Assembly (NCBI GenBank): GCA_003132125.1
Contig: PKWT01000474.1
Span: 1 to 12,556 of the forward strand
Direction: 5' to 3'
From: Micrococcales bacterium
Lineage (GTDB): Bacteria > Actinomycetota > Actinomycetes > Actinomycetales > Dermatophilaceae
DNA: 12,556 nucleotides
Below, piece after piece: positions 1 through 7,408 of the stretch. The position numbers and the translations under genes are program-made. Each line of letters starts with the position of its first letter. The stretch's first letter is position 1. The notes under the pieces were generated by a model. The model was given only the letters and a program-made list of their open reading frames with translations. It searched no databases and was not told the DNA's origin.

Positions 1-229
1 GGCTAACGCCGTTGCTCGGTGGCGTCCCTTGCCCGTCGGTTCGTCATGGTGCCAGCATGCATCCCGGGACCGACACGTCACGCGCAGGTCCCAGCCATCT
101 TCTGTGACTCACCGATCTGGCTGTGCCCAGCCCCGGCTCAGATGTTTCGCCCAAAGACCACCACCTCGATTGGCCACACCCGAATCCCTGACAAAGCCCA
201 TTTCCCTCATCGCACAGACCCGTGAATAA
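1..229. other. Left edge, no supported gene
   Basis: Beyond the presumed end of the first IS110 element the frames are short and lack starts with ribosome binding sites. The sequence could be part of the insertion target, perhaps the end of another element, but no terminal repeat or transposase fragment could be recognised. Confidence 0.4.
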
Positions 230-296
230 CCTGCGCGGGGCATAGGTGACCGGCACGGGGGTGAGCTTGCCGTGTGGTTTCTGATTTGTCTCTTGG

Positions 297-1526
297 TCAG
301 GCGACGGGGTCGAGGACGACGGTGTGGCCGAGGCGTTCGAGTTGGGCGACCAGCCGGCGGGTGTGGGCCTGGTCGTGTCGGCGCTGGAGCCAGTCCGGAC
401 CGAGGTCACGGTAGGGCTCGTCGCGTTCGAGCATGTAGTAGGCGCTGACCAGGATCGAGTGGGCGACCGCGACCTGGGCGCGTTTGGCGCCACGGCGTGA
501 TCCGAGCCGCGCTTGTTGGGCGGCCAGGTAGGTGTTCTTACTCCGTGACGCCGAGCCCGCTGCTTCGACCAGCATCGAGGTCAGCCACTTGTTGCCATGA
601 CGAGCACCGGCCGGGGTGCGTCGCCCGGCCGACTCGTGAATCGCGGGTGCGAGCCCGGCCCAGGCGGCCAGGTGCGCCGCGGAGGGGAACTGGGACATGT
701 CCCCGCCGGTCTCGGCGATGATCACCTGGGCGACCTTGAGCCCGACTCCGGGAATGGTCTGCAGCAGCTCGATCTGGTGCGTCCACGGTTGGGTGGCCGC
801 TTCGATGACCTCATCCAGTCCGGCCAGGGCGGCCTCGACCCGGTCGAGGCGACCGAGCATCGCCGAGGCCAACCGGGCGTGGTTGGCGTCGAAGTGACCG
901 GTCAACGCTTCGACCAGGTCGGGGATCTTGGCCCGCATCTTGCCCTTGGCCAGGTCGGCCAACACCGCTGGGTCTGCTTCTCCGGCGATCAGCGCGGCCA
1001 GCATCGCCCGCGCCGAGACGGTGGTCACCGAGGATGCGACCGAGGACACCTTGATGCTGGCGTCCTCGAGCATCTTTTCCAGCCGGCCGGCATCTCGGGT
1101 CCGATCACCGATCAGCTGGGTCCGGTACCTGGTCAGCAGACGCAACCGGCGGATCGGTGGCGGTGGCACGAACGAGGGCCGGACCAGTCCATGCTCGAGC
1201 AGCTGCGCGATCCACTCCGCGTCCTTGACATCGGTCTTGCGTCCCGGGACCGCCTTCATGTGCCCGGCATTGAGTAGCCAGCACTCCATTCGTTCCTCGA
1301 GGCAGTAGAACACCGGCTTCCAGTAGGTCGAGGTCGACTCCATCGCCGCCAGGGTCACCCCTTCCTTGACCAGCCAGTCCGCCATCACGACAAGCGAGCG
1401 TGTCATCGTGCGGAACGTGCGCGTCTCGCTGTGCCGTCGAGCGCCATCACCTGGGGTGCGCACGCACACCGTCACCGACTTCTTGCCGATGTCCAGCCCG
1501 GCGACCCGTTCGAACATCACGTCCAT
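297..1526 (-). CDS. IS110-family DEDD transposase
   Basis: Transposase of 409 residues that moves its own element by guide-RNA-directed recombination of a circular intermediate. The N-terminal RuvC-like domain shows the acidic set D12 (in AGLDIGKKS), E63 (in AMESTSTYW), D99 and D102 (in TDVKDAEW). The C-terminal Transposase_20 domain begins near residue 250 with IPGVGLKVAQ and carries the probable serine nucleophile S299 in HESAGRR. The length is normal for the family and no frameshift is seen, so it may be active. The start chosen is the ATG giving MDVMFERVAGLD, which fits related proteins. GTG codons at 1535 and 1538, close to a GGAAAGGG stretch, are alternatives, and the frame stays open to a TTG at 1559. 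Its sequence is clearly different from the second IS110 transposase in the window. Confidence 0.93.
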   Translation of the reverse strand: MDVMFERVAGLDIGKKSVTVCVRTPGDGARRHSETRTFRTMTRSLVVMADWLVKEGVTLAAMESTSTYWKPVFYCLEERMECWLLNAGHMKAVPGRKTDVKDAEWIAQLLEHGLVRPSFVPPPPIRRLRLLTRYRTQLIGDRTRDAGRLEKMLEDASIKVSSVASSVTTVSARAMLAALIAGEADPAVLADLAKGKMRAKIPDLVEALTGHFDANHARLASAMLGRLDRVEAALAGLDEVIEAATQPWTHQIELLQTIPGVGLKVAQVIIAETGGDMSQFPSAAHLAAWAGLAPAIHESAGRRTPAGARHGNKWLTSMLVEAAGSASRSKNTYLAAQQARLGSRRGAKRAQVAVAHSILVSAYYMLERDEPYRDLGPDWLQRRHDQAHTRRLVAQLERLGHTVVLDPVA

Positions 1527-1574
1527 TGCAACCACCACCGACCCTTTCCGAAGAGACAACCGATCACGGCGTCA

Positions 1575-1775
1575 CTCGGAGGGCCCTCTAACCAGGACAC
1601 AGACCCACGTGCTCTACGGCAACAATCCGGCACACCCGAGGACCCCGCGTCATACACGTCTACGGGCTCACCCGCACCAGTGTGCGTCGACGTCGCCGAG
1701 CGACCCCCCGATTCTCATCCCTCGGCACGCGGAAGGAACTTCCCCATCGTTTACACGTCTGGCACGCCAGGTTTG
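1575..1775 (-). ncRNA. Candidate IS110 bridge RNA region
   Basis: This non-coding stretch immediately 5' of the transposase is where IS110-subgroup elements encode a bridge RNA of roughly 150-250 nt. Read on the minus strand it contains short perfect hairpins: CTGGC-GT-GCCAG at 1759-1770 and GTCGC-TCG-GCGAC at 1692-1704. No reading frame in it looks coding. The RNA boundaries and its two guide loops were not resolved, so this rests on position and structure only. Confidence 0.4.
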
Positions 1776-1836
1776 AGCGGGCTTTATCGCGTCAGATGCA
1801 ACAGGTAGGGCGTGATCTGGGGATTTATCGATGCCG

Positions 1837-1853
1837 ACGACCCTCGGGGTCGT
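1837..1853. promoter_or_regulatory. Perfect hairpin upstream of the recombinase gene
   Basis: ACGACCC-TCG-GGGTCGT forms a 7-bp stem with a 3-base loop, and three more pairs are possible with a bulge. It lies between the first IS110 element and the recombinase start, about 80 bases before the latter. No run of T follows it on either strand, so it is not an obvious intrinsic terminator. It could be a regulator site or a recombinase binding site. An 8-bp palindrome, CCTGCAGG, follows at 1862-1869. Confidence 0.35.
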
Positions 1854-1935
1854 TCGGCTGACCTGCAGGACCTCGTCTCTGTTACCTTAGCCGCAACAAT
1901 ATGGCGTTTAAGACAACAGGCTAGGTTGGGGTTTC

Positions 1936-3048
1936 GTGGTCGACATGCCGGGCTCGGCAGGGCTGGTGCTGGTCTCTGGTGTCGTCCATCTGGACCAGGA
2001 GTCGGCGGTCTTTGAGGCGATGCTGACGGGTTGGGCGCGTCAGCAGAGGTCCCGGTTGTTGGGTGAGAAGACCATCGCGGACCGGTTGCGACTGGTCCGG
2101 CGGTTCGCCGATTTCGCCGAGTCCTACCCGTGGACCTGGGGCCCTGGTGACGTCGAGGACTTCACCGTTTCGTTGACGTCAGGGCGTGACCGGCGGTCGC
2201 CGTCAACGATTCGGGGGTACCACCTGTCGTTGCGGATGTTCGGTGACTACCTCACCGATGCCCGCTACGAGTGGCCAAAGGTGTGCCGGGACCGGTTCGA
2301 CCAGGTCCCCGCTCAGGTGTGCCATGAGTGGAACACCGTCGCGCATCTGAACGCGTACGAAGGCCGGCCGGGACGTCGACCGTTGACGTACACCGAACTG
2401 GAGCAGCTGTTCGACTACCTCGACGACCGGGTCGAGCGGATCGCCGGGTCCGGGCGCAAGGGGTCGTTGGGTGCGCTACGCGACGCGCAGGTCTTCAAGA
2501 CCGCGTACGCGTTCGGGTTGCGTCGCAATGAGCTGTGCCGCCTGGATGTGGCCGACCTGCGCCCGAACCCGCACGTGCGTCAGTGGGGCACGTACGGTTC
2601 GTTGCATGTGCGTTACGGCAAGGCGGTCCGCGGCGGGATCCCACGCCGGCGGACGGTGTTGGCGGTCCCGGAGTTCGACTGGGCCGTGGCCGGTTTGCGC
2701 CAGTGGGTGGAGGCGGCGCGGCCGCTGTACGACGTCGCCGACCATCCCGCGTTGTGGGTCACCGAGCGGCTGACCCGGGTGTCGCTGCGCTACTTCGACG
2801 AACGATTCGCCCAGCTCCGAGCCGAGGTCGGCCTCGATAAGGACCTGAGCCTGCACTGCCTGCGGCATTCCTACGTGACCCATCTGGTCGAGTTCGGCTA
2901 CCCCGAACGGTTCGTCCAGGAGCAGGTCGGTCACGCCTTCGCCTCGACCACGGCGATCTACACCTCGGTCAGTAACGACTTCAAAAACAAGACCCTGCAG
3001 GCCGCGCTCAAACGCGTCTATGCACCCAACGGCAAGGAGGACCAGTGA
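1936..3048 (+). CDS. Tyrosine recombinase/integrase
   Basis: A 370-residue site-specific recombinase of the phage-integrase/XerCD superfamily, which breaks and rejoins DNA through a 3'-phosphotyrosine intermediate. The core-binding SAM-like domain spans about residues 25-125 and the catalytic domain about 148-355. All catalytic residues are visible: R196 (in AFGLRRNEL), K229 (in RYGKA), H307 and R310 (in HCLRH), H333 (in QVGHA) and nucleophile Y342 (in AIYTSVS). The GTG at 1936 is chosen because GGTTGGGG lies just before it; the ATG at 1945 is possible. It is the first of three overlapping genes, with its TGA sharing one base with the next ATG. The full active site suggests it is functional and is probably the catalytic member of the module. 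Its target and directionality cannot be read from the sequence. Confidence 0.92.
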   Translation: MVDMPGSAGLVLVSGVVHLDQESAVFEAMLTGWARQQRSRLLGEKTIADRLRLVRRFADFAESYPWTWGPGDVEDFTVSLTSGRDRRSPSTIRGYHLSLRMFGDYLTDARYEWPKVCRDRFDQVPAQVCHEWNTVAHLNAYEGRPGRRPLTYTELEQLFDYLDDRVERIAGSGRKGSLGALRDAQVFKTAYAFGLRRNELCRLDVADLRPNPHVRQWGTYGSLHVRYGKAVRGGIPRRRTVLAVPEFDWAVAGLRQWVEAARPLYDVADHPALWVTERLTRVSLRYFDERFAQLRAEVGLDKDLSLHCLRHSYVTHLVEFGYPERFVQEQVGHAFASTTAIYTSVSNDFKNKTLQAALKRVYAPNGKEDQ

Positions 3049-3380
3049 TGACCAGACGTCTCGCGATGCAGTGGAACCTGCGCCAGGTGATGGCGGGCAG
3101 GGCGATCTACCAGACCAGTGAGCTCGTCCCCTTGCTGGCCGAACGGGGGGTGAGCCTGTCGCGCGAACACGTCTACCGGCTGGTCACCAAGACCCCGCAA
3201 CGGCTGAACATGGAGATCCTCGCGGCCCTGTGCGACATCTTGGACTGCCAGCCCAACGACCTGCTCCAGCCCGTGGTCGAAACGGTCAAGGTCGCCAAGA
3301 CCGGCACCGAAGCCGGCCCGGGCATCGGAGCGCTACGCCCGATCCGGGCCAAGATCCGCCGCCCACACGAGGGGGCATGA
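3048..3380 (+). CDS. Small Xre/Cro-type HTH protein in recombinase operon
   Basis: A 110-residue DNA-binding protein with a Cro/CI-type helix-turn-helix of the HTH_26 (YozG-like) kind. Residues about 8-75 contain the typical pattern, with the recognition-helix area in SREHVYRLVT and the closing helices in LAALCDILDCQPNDLL. The C-terminal 35 residues are basic and probably flexible. The ATG at 3048 is preferred over the GTG at 3045 because AAGGAGG at 3034-3040 is spaced 7 bases from it. The start overlaps the integrase stop as TGATG, and its own stop overlaps the next gene as ATGA, so the three proteins are very likely made in linked amounts. Its role may be regulator of the module or accessory factor that sets recombination direction; the sequence does not distinguish these. 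Confidence 0.87.
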   Translation: MTRRLAMQWNLRQVMAGRAIYQTSELVPLLAERGVSLSREHVYRLVTKTPQRLNMEILAALCDILDCQPNDLLQPVVETVKVAKTGTEAGPGIGALRPIRAKIRRPHEGA

Positions 3381-4843
3381 GCCCTCGGGAGCCCCGGCCA
3401 CTGACCGTGTGCGCCCACTGCGGTCAGCAGAAGCAGTGCTCCCGGCTGATCCTGGGCAAGCCTGTGTGCGGGACCTGCCAACTGCGGTTCGCGCGCACCG
3501 CCACCACCTGCCCGGGATGTGGCGGGATCAAGGTGTTGGCATTCTACGACGACCACGGCCGTCCCGCGTGCGCGACGTGCACCGGCAACAAACCCAGGTA
3601 CGCCTGCGTGCGGTGTGGGCGTGAAGACAGCCCGTTCGGCCGCAGGTGCGGGCCGTGCATGCTCGAGCAGCGTGCCGCCGACCTGCTCACCGATCCCAGC
3701 GGGCGCATCCATCCCCAGCTCCAACCGGTGTTCGACACCCTCATGGCCGGGCCGCGCCCACAGACCACTCTGTACTGGTTCAACCGCTCCACCGGGCCCG
3801 GCATCCTGCGGGCTATGGCCCAAGGAGAGATCGAGATCACCCACGCCGCGTTCGAGGCCATGGCGTCGAACAAGACGGTGAACTACCTGCGGGACTTCCT
3901 GGTCGCCGTCGGCGTCCTGCCACCGTTTCACGCCGAGCTGGAACGCGTCACGCCCTGGCTGAACGACATCCTGGCCGGCCTGCCCAAAGACCAAGCCGAT
4001 GTGCTGGGCCGGTTCGCCCGCTGGCACGTACTACGCCGACTTCGCCACCAAGAACAGGCAGGGACCGCGACCCACGGCGCCATCAGCGGGGCCCGGGCCA
4101 CCATCGTCGCCACCGCCAGGTTCCTGACCTGGCTGGCCGCCCACGACACCAACATCACCACCGCGACCCAAGCCGACCTCGAGCAGTACGCCGTGGAGTA
4201 TCGCGGCCGCGCCCCGATGGTGGTGGCCTTCCTGGCCTGGGCCGGGCGCACCGGCTTGAGCTCGGGCATCAAACTGCCCACCCCTGCCCAACAGGGGCAG
4301 CCCGAGGTCACCCTCGCCGACCAGGACCGCTGGGCCCAGATCGAACTGCTCCTGCGCGACGACACGATCCGCCTATACGTCCGCGTCGCAGGCCTGTTCA
4401 CACTTCTGTTCGCCCAACCCCTGGCCCGGATCACCCGGATGCGCGCCGACCAAGTCACCGTGAACGACGACGGGCACGTCACCGTCACCTTCGACACCGT
4501 TCCCATCGAACTGCCCAAATCCCTGGCACTGCTCGTCCTGGCACACCTCGCCCGACGCGGGCAAGCCTCATACGCCAGCAGCCCCGACTATTGGCTCTTC
4601 CCCGGCGGCATCCCCGGAAGACACCTGGTCACCGAGAACATCCGCGGCCAGCTCGTCCAACGCGGCATCCAACCCTCCACCGCACGGATGGCAGCCATGT
4701 TCCACCTCGCCTCCGAGATGCCCTCAGCCGTCCTCGCCGACATCCTGGGCCGAAGCCCCAGCAACGCAGGCCGTTGGGCAGCGCTGTCCGCGCATGACTG
4801 GAGCCAGTACACGGCCCAACGAGCGGCTTCCCTCACCGAATAA
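3377..4843 (+). CDS. Zinc-ribbon protein with degenerate tyrosine-recombinase-like domain
   Basis: A 488-residue protein starting at the ATG that overlaps the previous stop (ATGA), with GAGGGGG just upstream. The first 95 residues hold six CxxC pairs at C12/15, C31/34, C45/48, C65/68, C77/80 and C91/94, enough for three zinc ribbons. Residues about 195-295 resemble a recombinase core-binding domain and about 310-480 resemble a catalytic domain in spacing. The catalytic residues look lost: the usual GLR is PLAR (349-351), the HxLRH box reads as STARMAAMFHL, LGH is LGR (457-459), and no clear nucleophile Y follows. I infer a catalytically dead DNA-binding partner of the integrase two genes upstream. 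A highly divergent active enzyme cannot be excluded. The recombinase assignment is by eye and moderate; the zinc-ribbon assignment is stronger. Confidence 0.75.
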   Translation: MSPREPRPLTVCAHCGQQKQCSRLILGKPVCGTCQLRFARTATTCPGCGGIKVLAFYDDHGRPACATCTGNKPRYACVRCGREDSPFGRRCGPCMLEQRAADLLTDPSGRIHPQLQPVFDTLMAGPRPQTTLYWFNRSTGPGILRAMAQGEIEITHAAFEAMASNKTVNYLRDFLVAVGVLPPFHAELERVTPWLNDILAGLPKDQADVLGRFARWHVLRRLRHQEQAGTATHGAISGARATIVATARFLTWLAAHDTNITTATQADLEQYAVEYRGRAPMVVAFLAWAGRTGLSSGIKLPTPAQQGQPEVTLADQDRWAQIELLLRDDTIRLYVRVAGLFTLLFAQPLARITRMRADQVTVNDDGHVTVTFDTVPIELPKSLALLVLAHLARRGQASYASSPDYWLFPGGIPGRHLVTENIRGQLVQRGIQPSTARMAAMFHLASEMPSAVLADILGRSPSNAGRWAALSAHDWSQYTAQRAASLTE

Positions 4844-5399
4844 TGCACAAGACGAATAGGGCACTCCCACCAATATAGGTCCGCTTATCGCGGCGTCGAC
4901 CGGCCCAAGCCAAGACAGTTCAGCGGCCGTCGGAGCCCCGCGTCGACGGGCGAAATGGGAGCGGTCTGACGATGACGGTACCCATTGCGGCGGTCACATC
5001 TTGCCGGTGGCTACGAGCGCCTGATCGACGCGTTGTGAGTGTCCGATGGTGCATCGCTCAAGAGTATCCGGGACGCAATTCACTACGAATCGGGAGCGCT
5101 ACCAAGTCGATTCATCGGCCAAAGCCTTGCAGGTTTGGGCGACGGAATCGGCATCGATCGCGTCACTTAGTGACCCGATTCACCCTCTTCCGGATGCTTG
5201 GGAAGGTCCACGATCCCCTCGCCGGAGACTGTTCGAACAACGTTCCGGGGGCACAGAAGACGGCGTATGCCGAGCGCGCGAGGACGAAGATCCGCGCCGA
5301 AAGTTCGGTCGAAAGGGCCCTGCGAGGGATCTTGACTCGCGGTGAATCCCCGAGTTTCAGGGAAGAACGGTGGGGGGATTGTGTGTCAGTGTTGGCCTC
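4844..5399. other. Intergenic region with no supported gene
   Basis: About 550 bases between the recombinase module and the next gene. Base composition is less GC-rich than in the genes, and third-position bias is weak in all six frames. A 43-codon frame from the GTG at 5038 and a longer overlapping frame from 4972 lack convincing start signals and codon usage. The octamer GCGTCGAC occurs twice, at 4893-4900 and 4940-4947, and TTATCGCG at 4885-4892 also occurs left of the module at 1784-1791. This may hold the right boundary of the recombinase module plus degraded sequence. Confidence 0.5.
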
Positions 5400-6650
5400 A
5401 TGGCGCGCCGATGGATCTCGATCAGGGTGGAGCTCTTGGGTGGCAGAGGAGAGGAGCTGTGGCCGTATCCAGGGCGGGTGTTCGCCGTCGGTCCGGCCCA
5501 CACGTTCGCGGATCTGGCCAGGGCCATCGACAACGCGTTCGCTCGCTGGGACCTGTCCCACCTGTCGCTGTTCACACTGGCCGACGGACGAGTGGTCACC
5601 GATGCTGAGACTGGTGCTGACCTGGCGACGTCGGCTCTCGGTGTGTTGCCGACCGCTGCGCTGGACATCGAGGTGGCCAAAGTGATGCGGACGGTCGAGC
5701 AGGGCGCACAGTTCCGCTACGTCTTCGATCTCGGCGACGACTGGACCCACTGCTGCACCGTCGACGCAGGCCACATCGATCCTGCGGACGTGCTGGGCGT
5801 CATACCGCCGGCACCGATGGCGTACTGGGGATGGGGCACCATTCCCGACCAGTACGGCCGGGGTTGGGCGGCGGACGACGGTGAGGCGCGCGCTCCGTCG
5901 AGGCCGCGGCAGCCTCACGCCATGCTGGGCGGTGGGTGGCCAGGAAGCGGTGAAAGACCTCCCCTGGTCGACGTTGACCAGCTCCGAGTTGCGGCGGCGT
6001 CTCGCGATGTGGTGGGCATCGTCGCAGCGCTTGAGGGCCATGACGTCTCGGAGGTTCTACAGCGTGCGGGATCGGCGGTTCAGGTTGCGCTTGGCGTTGA
6101 CCCCGACCGCGTTTCGTCGTTGGCCATCTCCCTGGTGCAGCGGCTGGAGATGCGCAGACTGCCCGGCGACGAGGAACTGGCCCAGGACCTGCTCGCCGCG
6201 GTTCGGCGGGAGCCGCCTCCGGGGGAGCCCCTACCCGTTGACCTCGAACAGCTGTCGGGACTGATCGAGGGAGACCCGGCCAGCAACGAGGGCGGCTTCC
6301 TGGATCTGCAGACCGGGGAAGTGATGCCCGCTTTCATGACCGATGAGGCGATGGTTGGGGCGGACGCGACGGTTGACGTTGACGCAGAGCCCGACCGCTG
6401 GCTATGGGTGCCCTGCGAGGGGTCACGGGCTGGTTGGGAGGACATGGCTGCTTACGTTGCGGGTGTTGCGGATTCGCGCTTGCGTGAGCAACTTGAACGT
6501 GCCATTGAGGGCAAGGGTGCCTACCGCCGGTTCCGTGATCTCATCGGTGACACAGGCCTGAGGCAGGCATGGCAGGAGTTCTCCGAGGAGCGACAGATCG
6601 GTCGGGCTCGTGAGTACCTCGCCGAGCAGGGCATCCGCGCGACGAGTTGA
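5400..6650 (+). CDS. pRiA4b ORF-3 domain fused to UPF0158 domain
   Basis: A 416-residue cytosolic protein, with no signal peptide or membrane segment. Residues about 5-160 match the plasmid pRiA4b ORF-3 family, including the hallmark FRYVFDLGDDWTH (105-117) and a later GWG/PDQYG stretch. Residues about 190-275 are helical and unassigned. Residues about 282-412 match UPF0158: the LDLQTGEVMP box (301-310), DRWLWVP (332-338), the RAIEGKGAYRRFRDLI helix region (367-382) and the closing REYLAEQGI. Neither family has a settled biochemical role, so no function is proposed. The ATG at 5400 is chosen because the conserved domain begins right after it; an in-frame GTG at 5370 lies 4 bases after GGAAG and is a real alternative. 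The gene sits between a recombinase module and a toxin-antitoxin operon, a typical accessory location. Confidence 0.85.
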   Translation: MARRWISIRVELLGGRGEELWPYPGRVFAVGPAHTFADLARAIDNAFARWDLSHLSLFTLADGRVVTDAETGADLATSALGVLPTAALDIEVAKVMRTVEQGAQFRYVFDLGDDWTHCCTVDAGHIDPADVLGVIPPAPMAYWGWGTIPDQYGRGWAADDGEARAPSRPRQPHAMLGGGWPGSGERPPLVDVDQLRVAAASRDVVGIVAALEGHDVSEVLQRAGSAVQVALGVDPDRVSSLAISLVQRLEMRRLPGDEELAQDLLAAVRREPPPGEPLPVDLEQLSGLIEGDPASNEGGFLDLQTGEVMPAFMTDEAMVGADATVDVDAEPDRWLWVPCEGSRAGWEDMAAYVAGVADSRLREQLERAIEGKGAYRRFRDLIGDTGLRQAWQEFSEERQIGRAREYLAEQGIRATS

Positions 6651-6664
6651 CGGGAGAGCCGTCA
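6648..6664 (+). terminator. Possible hairpin terminator
   Basis: TGACGG-GAGAG-CCGTCA forms a 6-bp stem overlapping the stop codon of the preceding gene. No T-run follows, so termination is only a possibility. Two perfect tandem copies of CCGACGCACG follow at 6681-6700, with a partial third copy. Confidence 0.25.
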
Positions 6665-6757
6665 TCAGGCCCGTTCTTTGCCGACGCACGCCGACGCACG
6701 CCGGCGAGGACGCTTGTCGGATGGAGAGGCTCGGGCGGACGCCAGTCGGAATAAATG

Positions 6758-6785
6758 TTCACACAAAATGATTTGTGAGTACAGT
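6758..6785 (+). promoter_or_regulatory. Candidate promoter and operator of the AbiE operon
   Basis: TTCACA (6758-6763) and TACAGT (6780-6785) make a -35/-10 pair with a 16-base spacer. Within the spacer, and overlapping the -35, lies the inverted repeat CACAAA-ATGA-TTTGTG (6762-6777). The stretch is AT-rich compared with its surroundings. Transcription would start near 6792, giving a leader of about 20 bases before the antitoxin ATG. AbiEi antitoxins are known to repress their own promoters through inverted repeats, so this dyad is a reasonable operator candidate. Not tested. Confidence 0.55.
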
Positions 6786-6811
6786 TGTTCTGGAACCAGA
6801 TAGGGGACGTG

Positions 6812-7408
6812 ATGCCGAAGACCGCTTCGACGCAACCGTTGAGCGCGCTGCCGGCGACGTTCACCTACGCCCAGGCGCGCCACGCGGGCCTGAGCAAGCA
6901 CACCCTATACCGCCTTCGGGAAGGCGGGCGCGTCGCAGCAATCAGTCGCGGCCTGTACCGTCAAGCAGGCGCCGAGCCCGCCGACACCGACCTCATTGCC
7001 ATCGCCGTCAAAGCGCCCCGGGCCACTCTGTGTTTGGAGACCGCGCTGGCCCGCCATGGGCTTTCCGATGCCATCCCGGTTGCCCCCGACGTCGCGCTGC
7101 CTCGCGGAACGCGAATCCCTGCCACGGATGCACTTGCCCGGTGGCACCACTTCGCGCCGGCCACTTTCGACATCGGCCGGGAACAGCTGGCCCTGGACGG
7201 AGCCATCAGCATCGGCCTCTATGACGCCCCGCGCAGCATCATCGACGCCTTCCGGATGCGGGCCACCGAAGGTCACGAGCTGGGGTACGAGGCGCTGCGC
7301 CGATGGCTGCGCGCGTCGGGTTCCCAACCCGGTCAGTTGATCCGCCTCGCCGGCCAGTTCCCCAAGGCCGAAACACCGCTGCGGATGGCGCTGGCGGCGT
7401 TGTTGTGA
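6812..7408 (+). CDS. AbiEi/MenA-type antitoxin
   Basis: A 198-residue protein of the AbiEi family, the antitoxin and transcriptional autorepressor of AbiE-type (MenAT-like) toxin-antitoxin systems. The N-terminal winged-helix segment, about residues 10-52, reads FTYAQARHAGLSKHTLYRL and then the wing motif ISRGLYR, which is characteristic of AbiEi. The middle contains LCLETALARHGLSDAIP and the C-terminal domain is mixed alpha/beta. The ATG at 6812 follows TAGGGGA with about 4 bases of spacing. Its TGA overlaps the GTG of the next gene (GTGA), which supports co-translation with the toxin. The promoter palindrome just upstream suggests self-repression. Family assignment is firm; the exact subtype is not. 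Confidence 0.87.
   Translation: MPKTASTQPLSALPATFTYAQARHAGLSKHTLYRLREGGRVAAISRGLYRQAGAEPADTDLIAIAVKAPRATLCLETALARHGLSDAIPVAPDVALPRGTRIPATDALARWHHFAPATFDIGREQLALDGAISIGLYDAPRSIIDAFRMRATEGHELGYEALRRWLRASGSQPGQLIRLAGQFPKAETPLRMALAALL

Larger units (their letters stand above)
230..1790 (-). mobile_element. IS110-family insertion sequence (approximate ends)
   Basis: The element is defined by its intact transposase. The longer non-coding flank lies 5' of the transposase (about 1527-1790), while only some 65 bases separate its stop from unrelated-looking DNA on the 3' side. A long 5' flank is the layout of the IS110 subgroup, which carries its guide (bridge) RNA upstream; the IS1111 subgroup carries it downstream. 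IS110 elements have no conventional terminal inverted repeats and make little or no target duplication, so the ends cannot be fixed by eye and are given only to within tens of bases. Confidence 0.6.

Noticed and set aside
44..493. Minus-strand frame covering the 3' end of the first transposase
   Set aside because: It overlaps the conserved transposase in another frame and has Arg/Pro/Ser-rich shadow composition.
597..1277. Long plus-strand frame opposite the first transposase
   Set aside because: Antisense shadow typical of high-GC genes; Gly/Arg/Gln-rich with no domain.
213..1606. CACAGACCC shared between 213-221 and 1598-1606, outside and inside the first IS110 element
   Set aside because: It resembles a guide/end match, but for search regions of this size a 9-base match is expected fairly often, and the left copy may lie beyond the element end.
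3173..4027. Long minus-strand frame opposite the zinc-ribbon gene
   Set aside because: Antisense shadow; no start signal and no recognisable domain.
5038..5169. A 43-codon plus-strand frame starting with GTG after an in-frame stop
   Set aside because: It looks protein-like in places but has no ribosome binding site, mixed codon use and no recognisable family; it may be a remnant but cannot be supported.
4972..5685. Long plus-strand open frame overlapping the start of the pRiA4b/UPF0158 gene
   Set aside because: Its first half has weak third-position bias and its second half is out of frame with a clearly conserved protein, so it is a shadow.
6681..6700. Two tandem copies of CCGACGCACG
   Set aside because: Too short and too few copies to be called a functional repeat.
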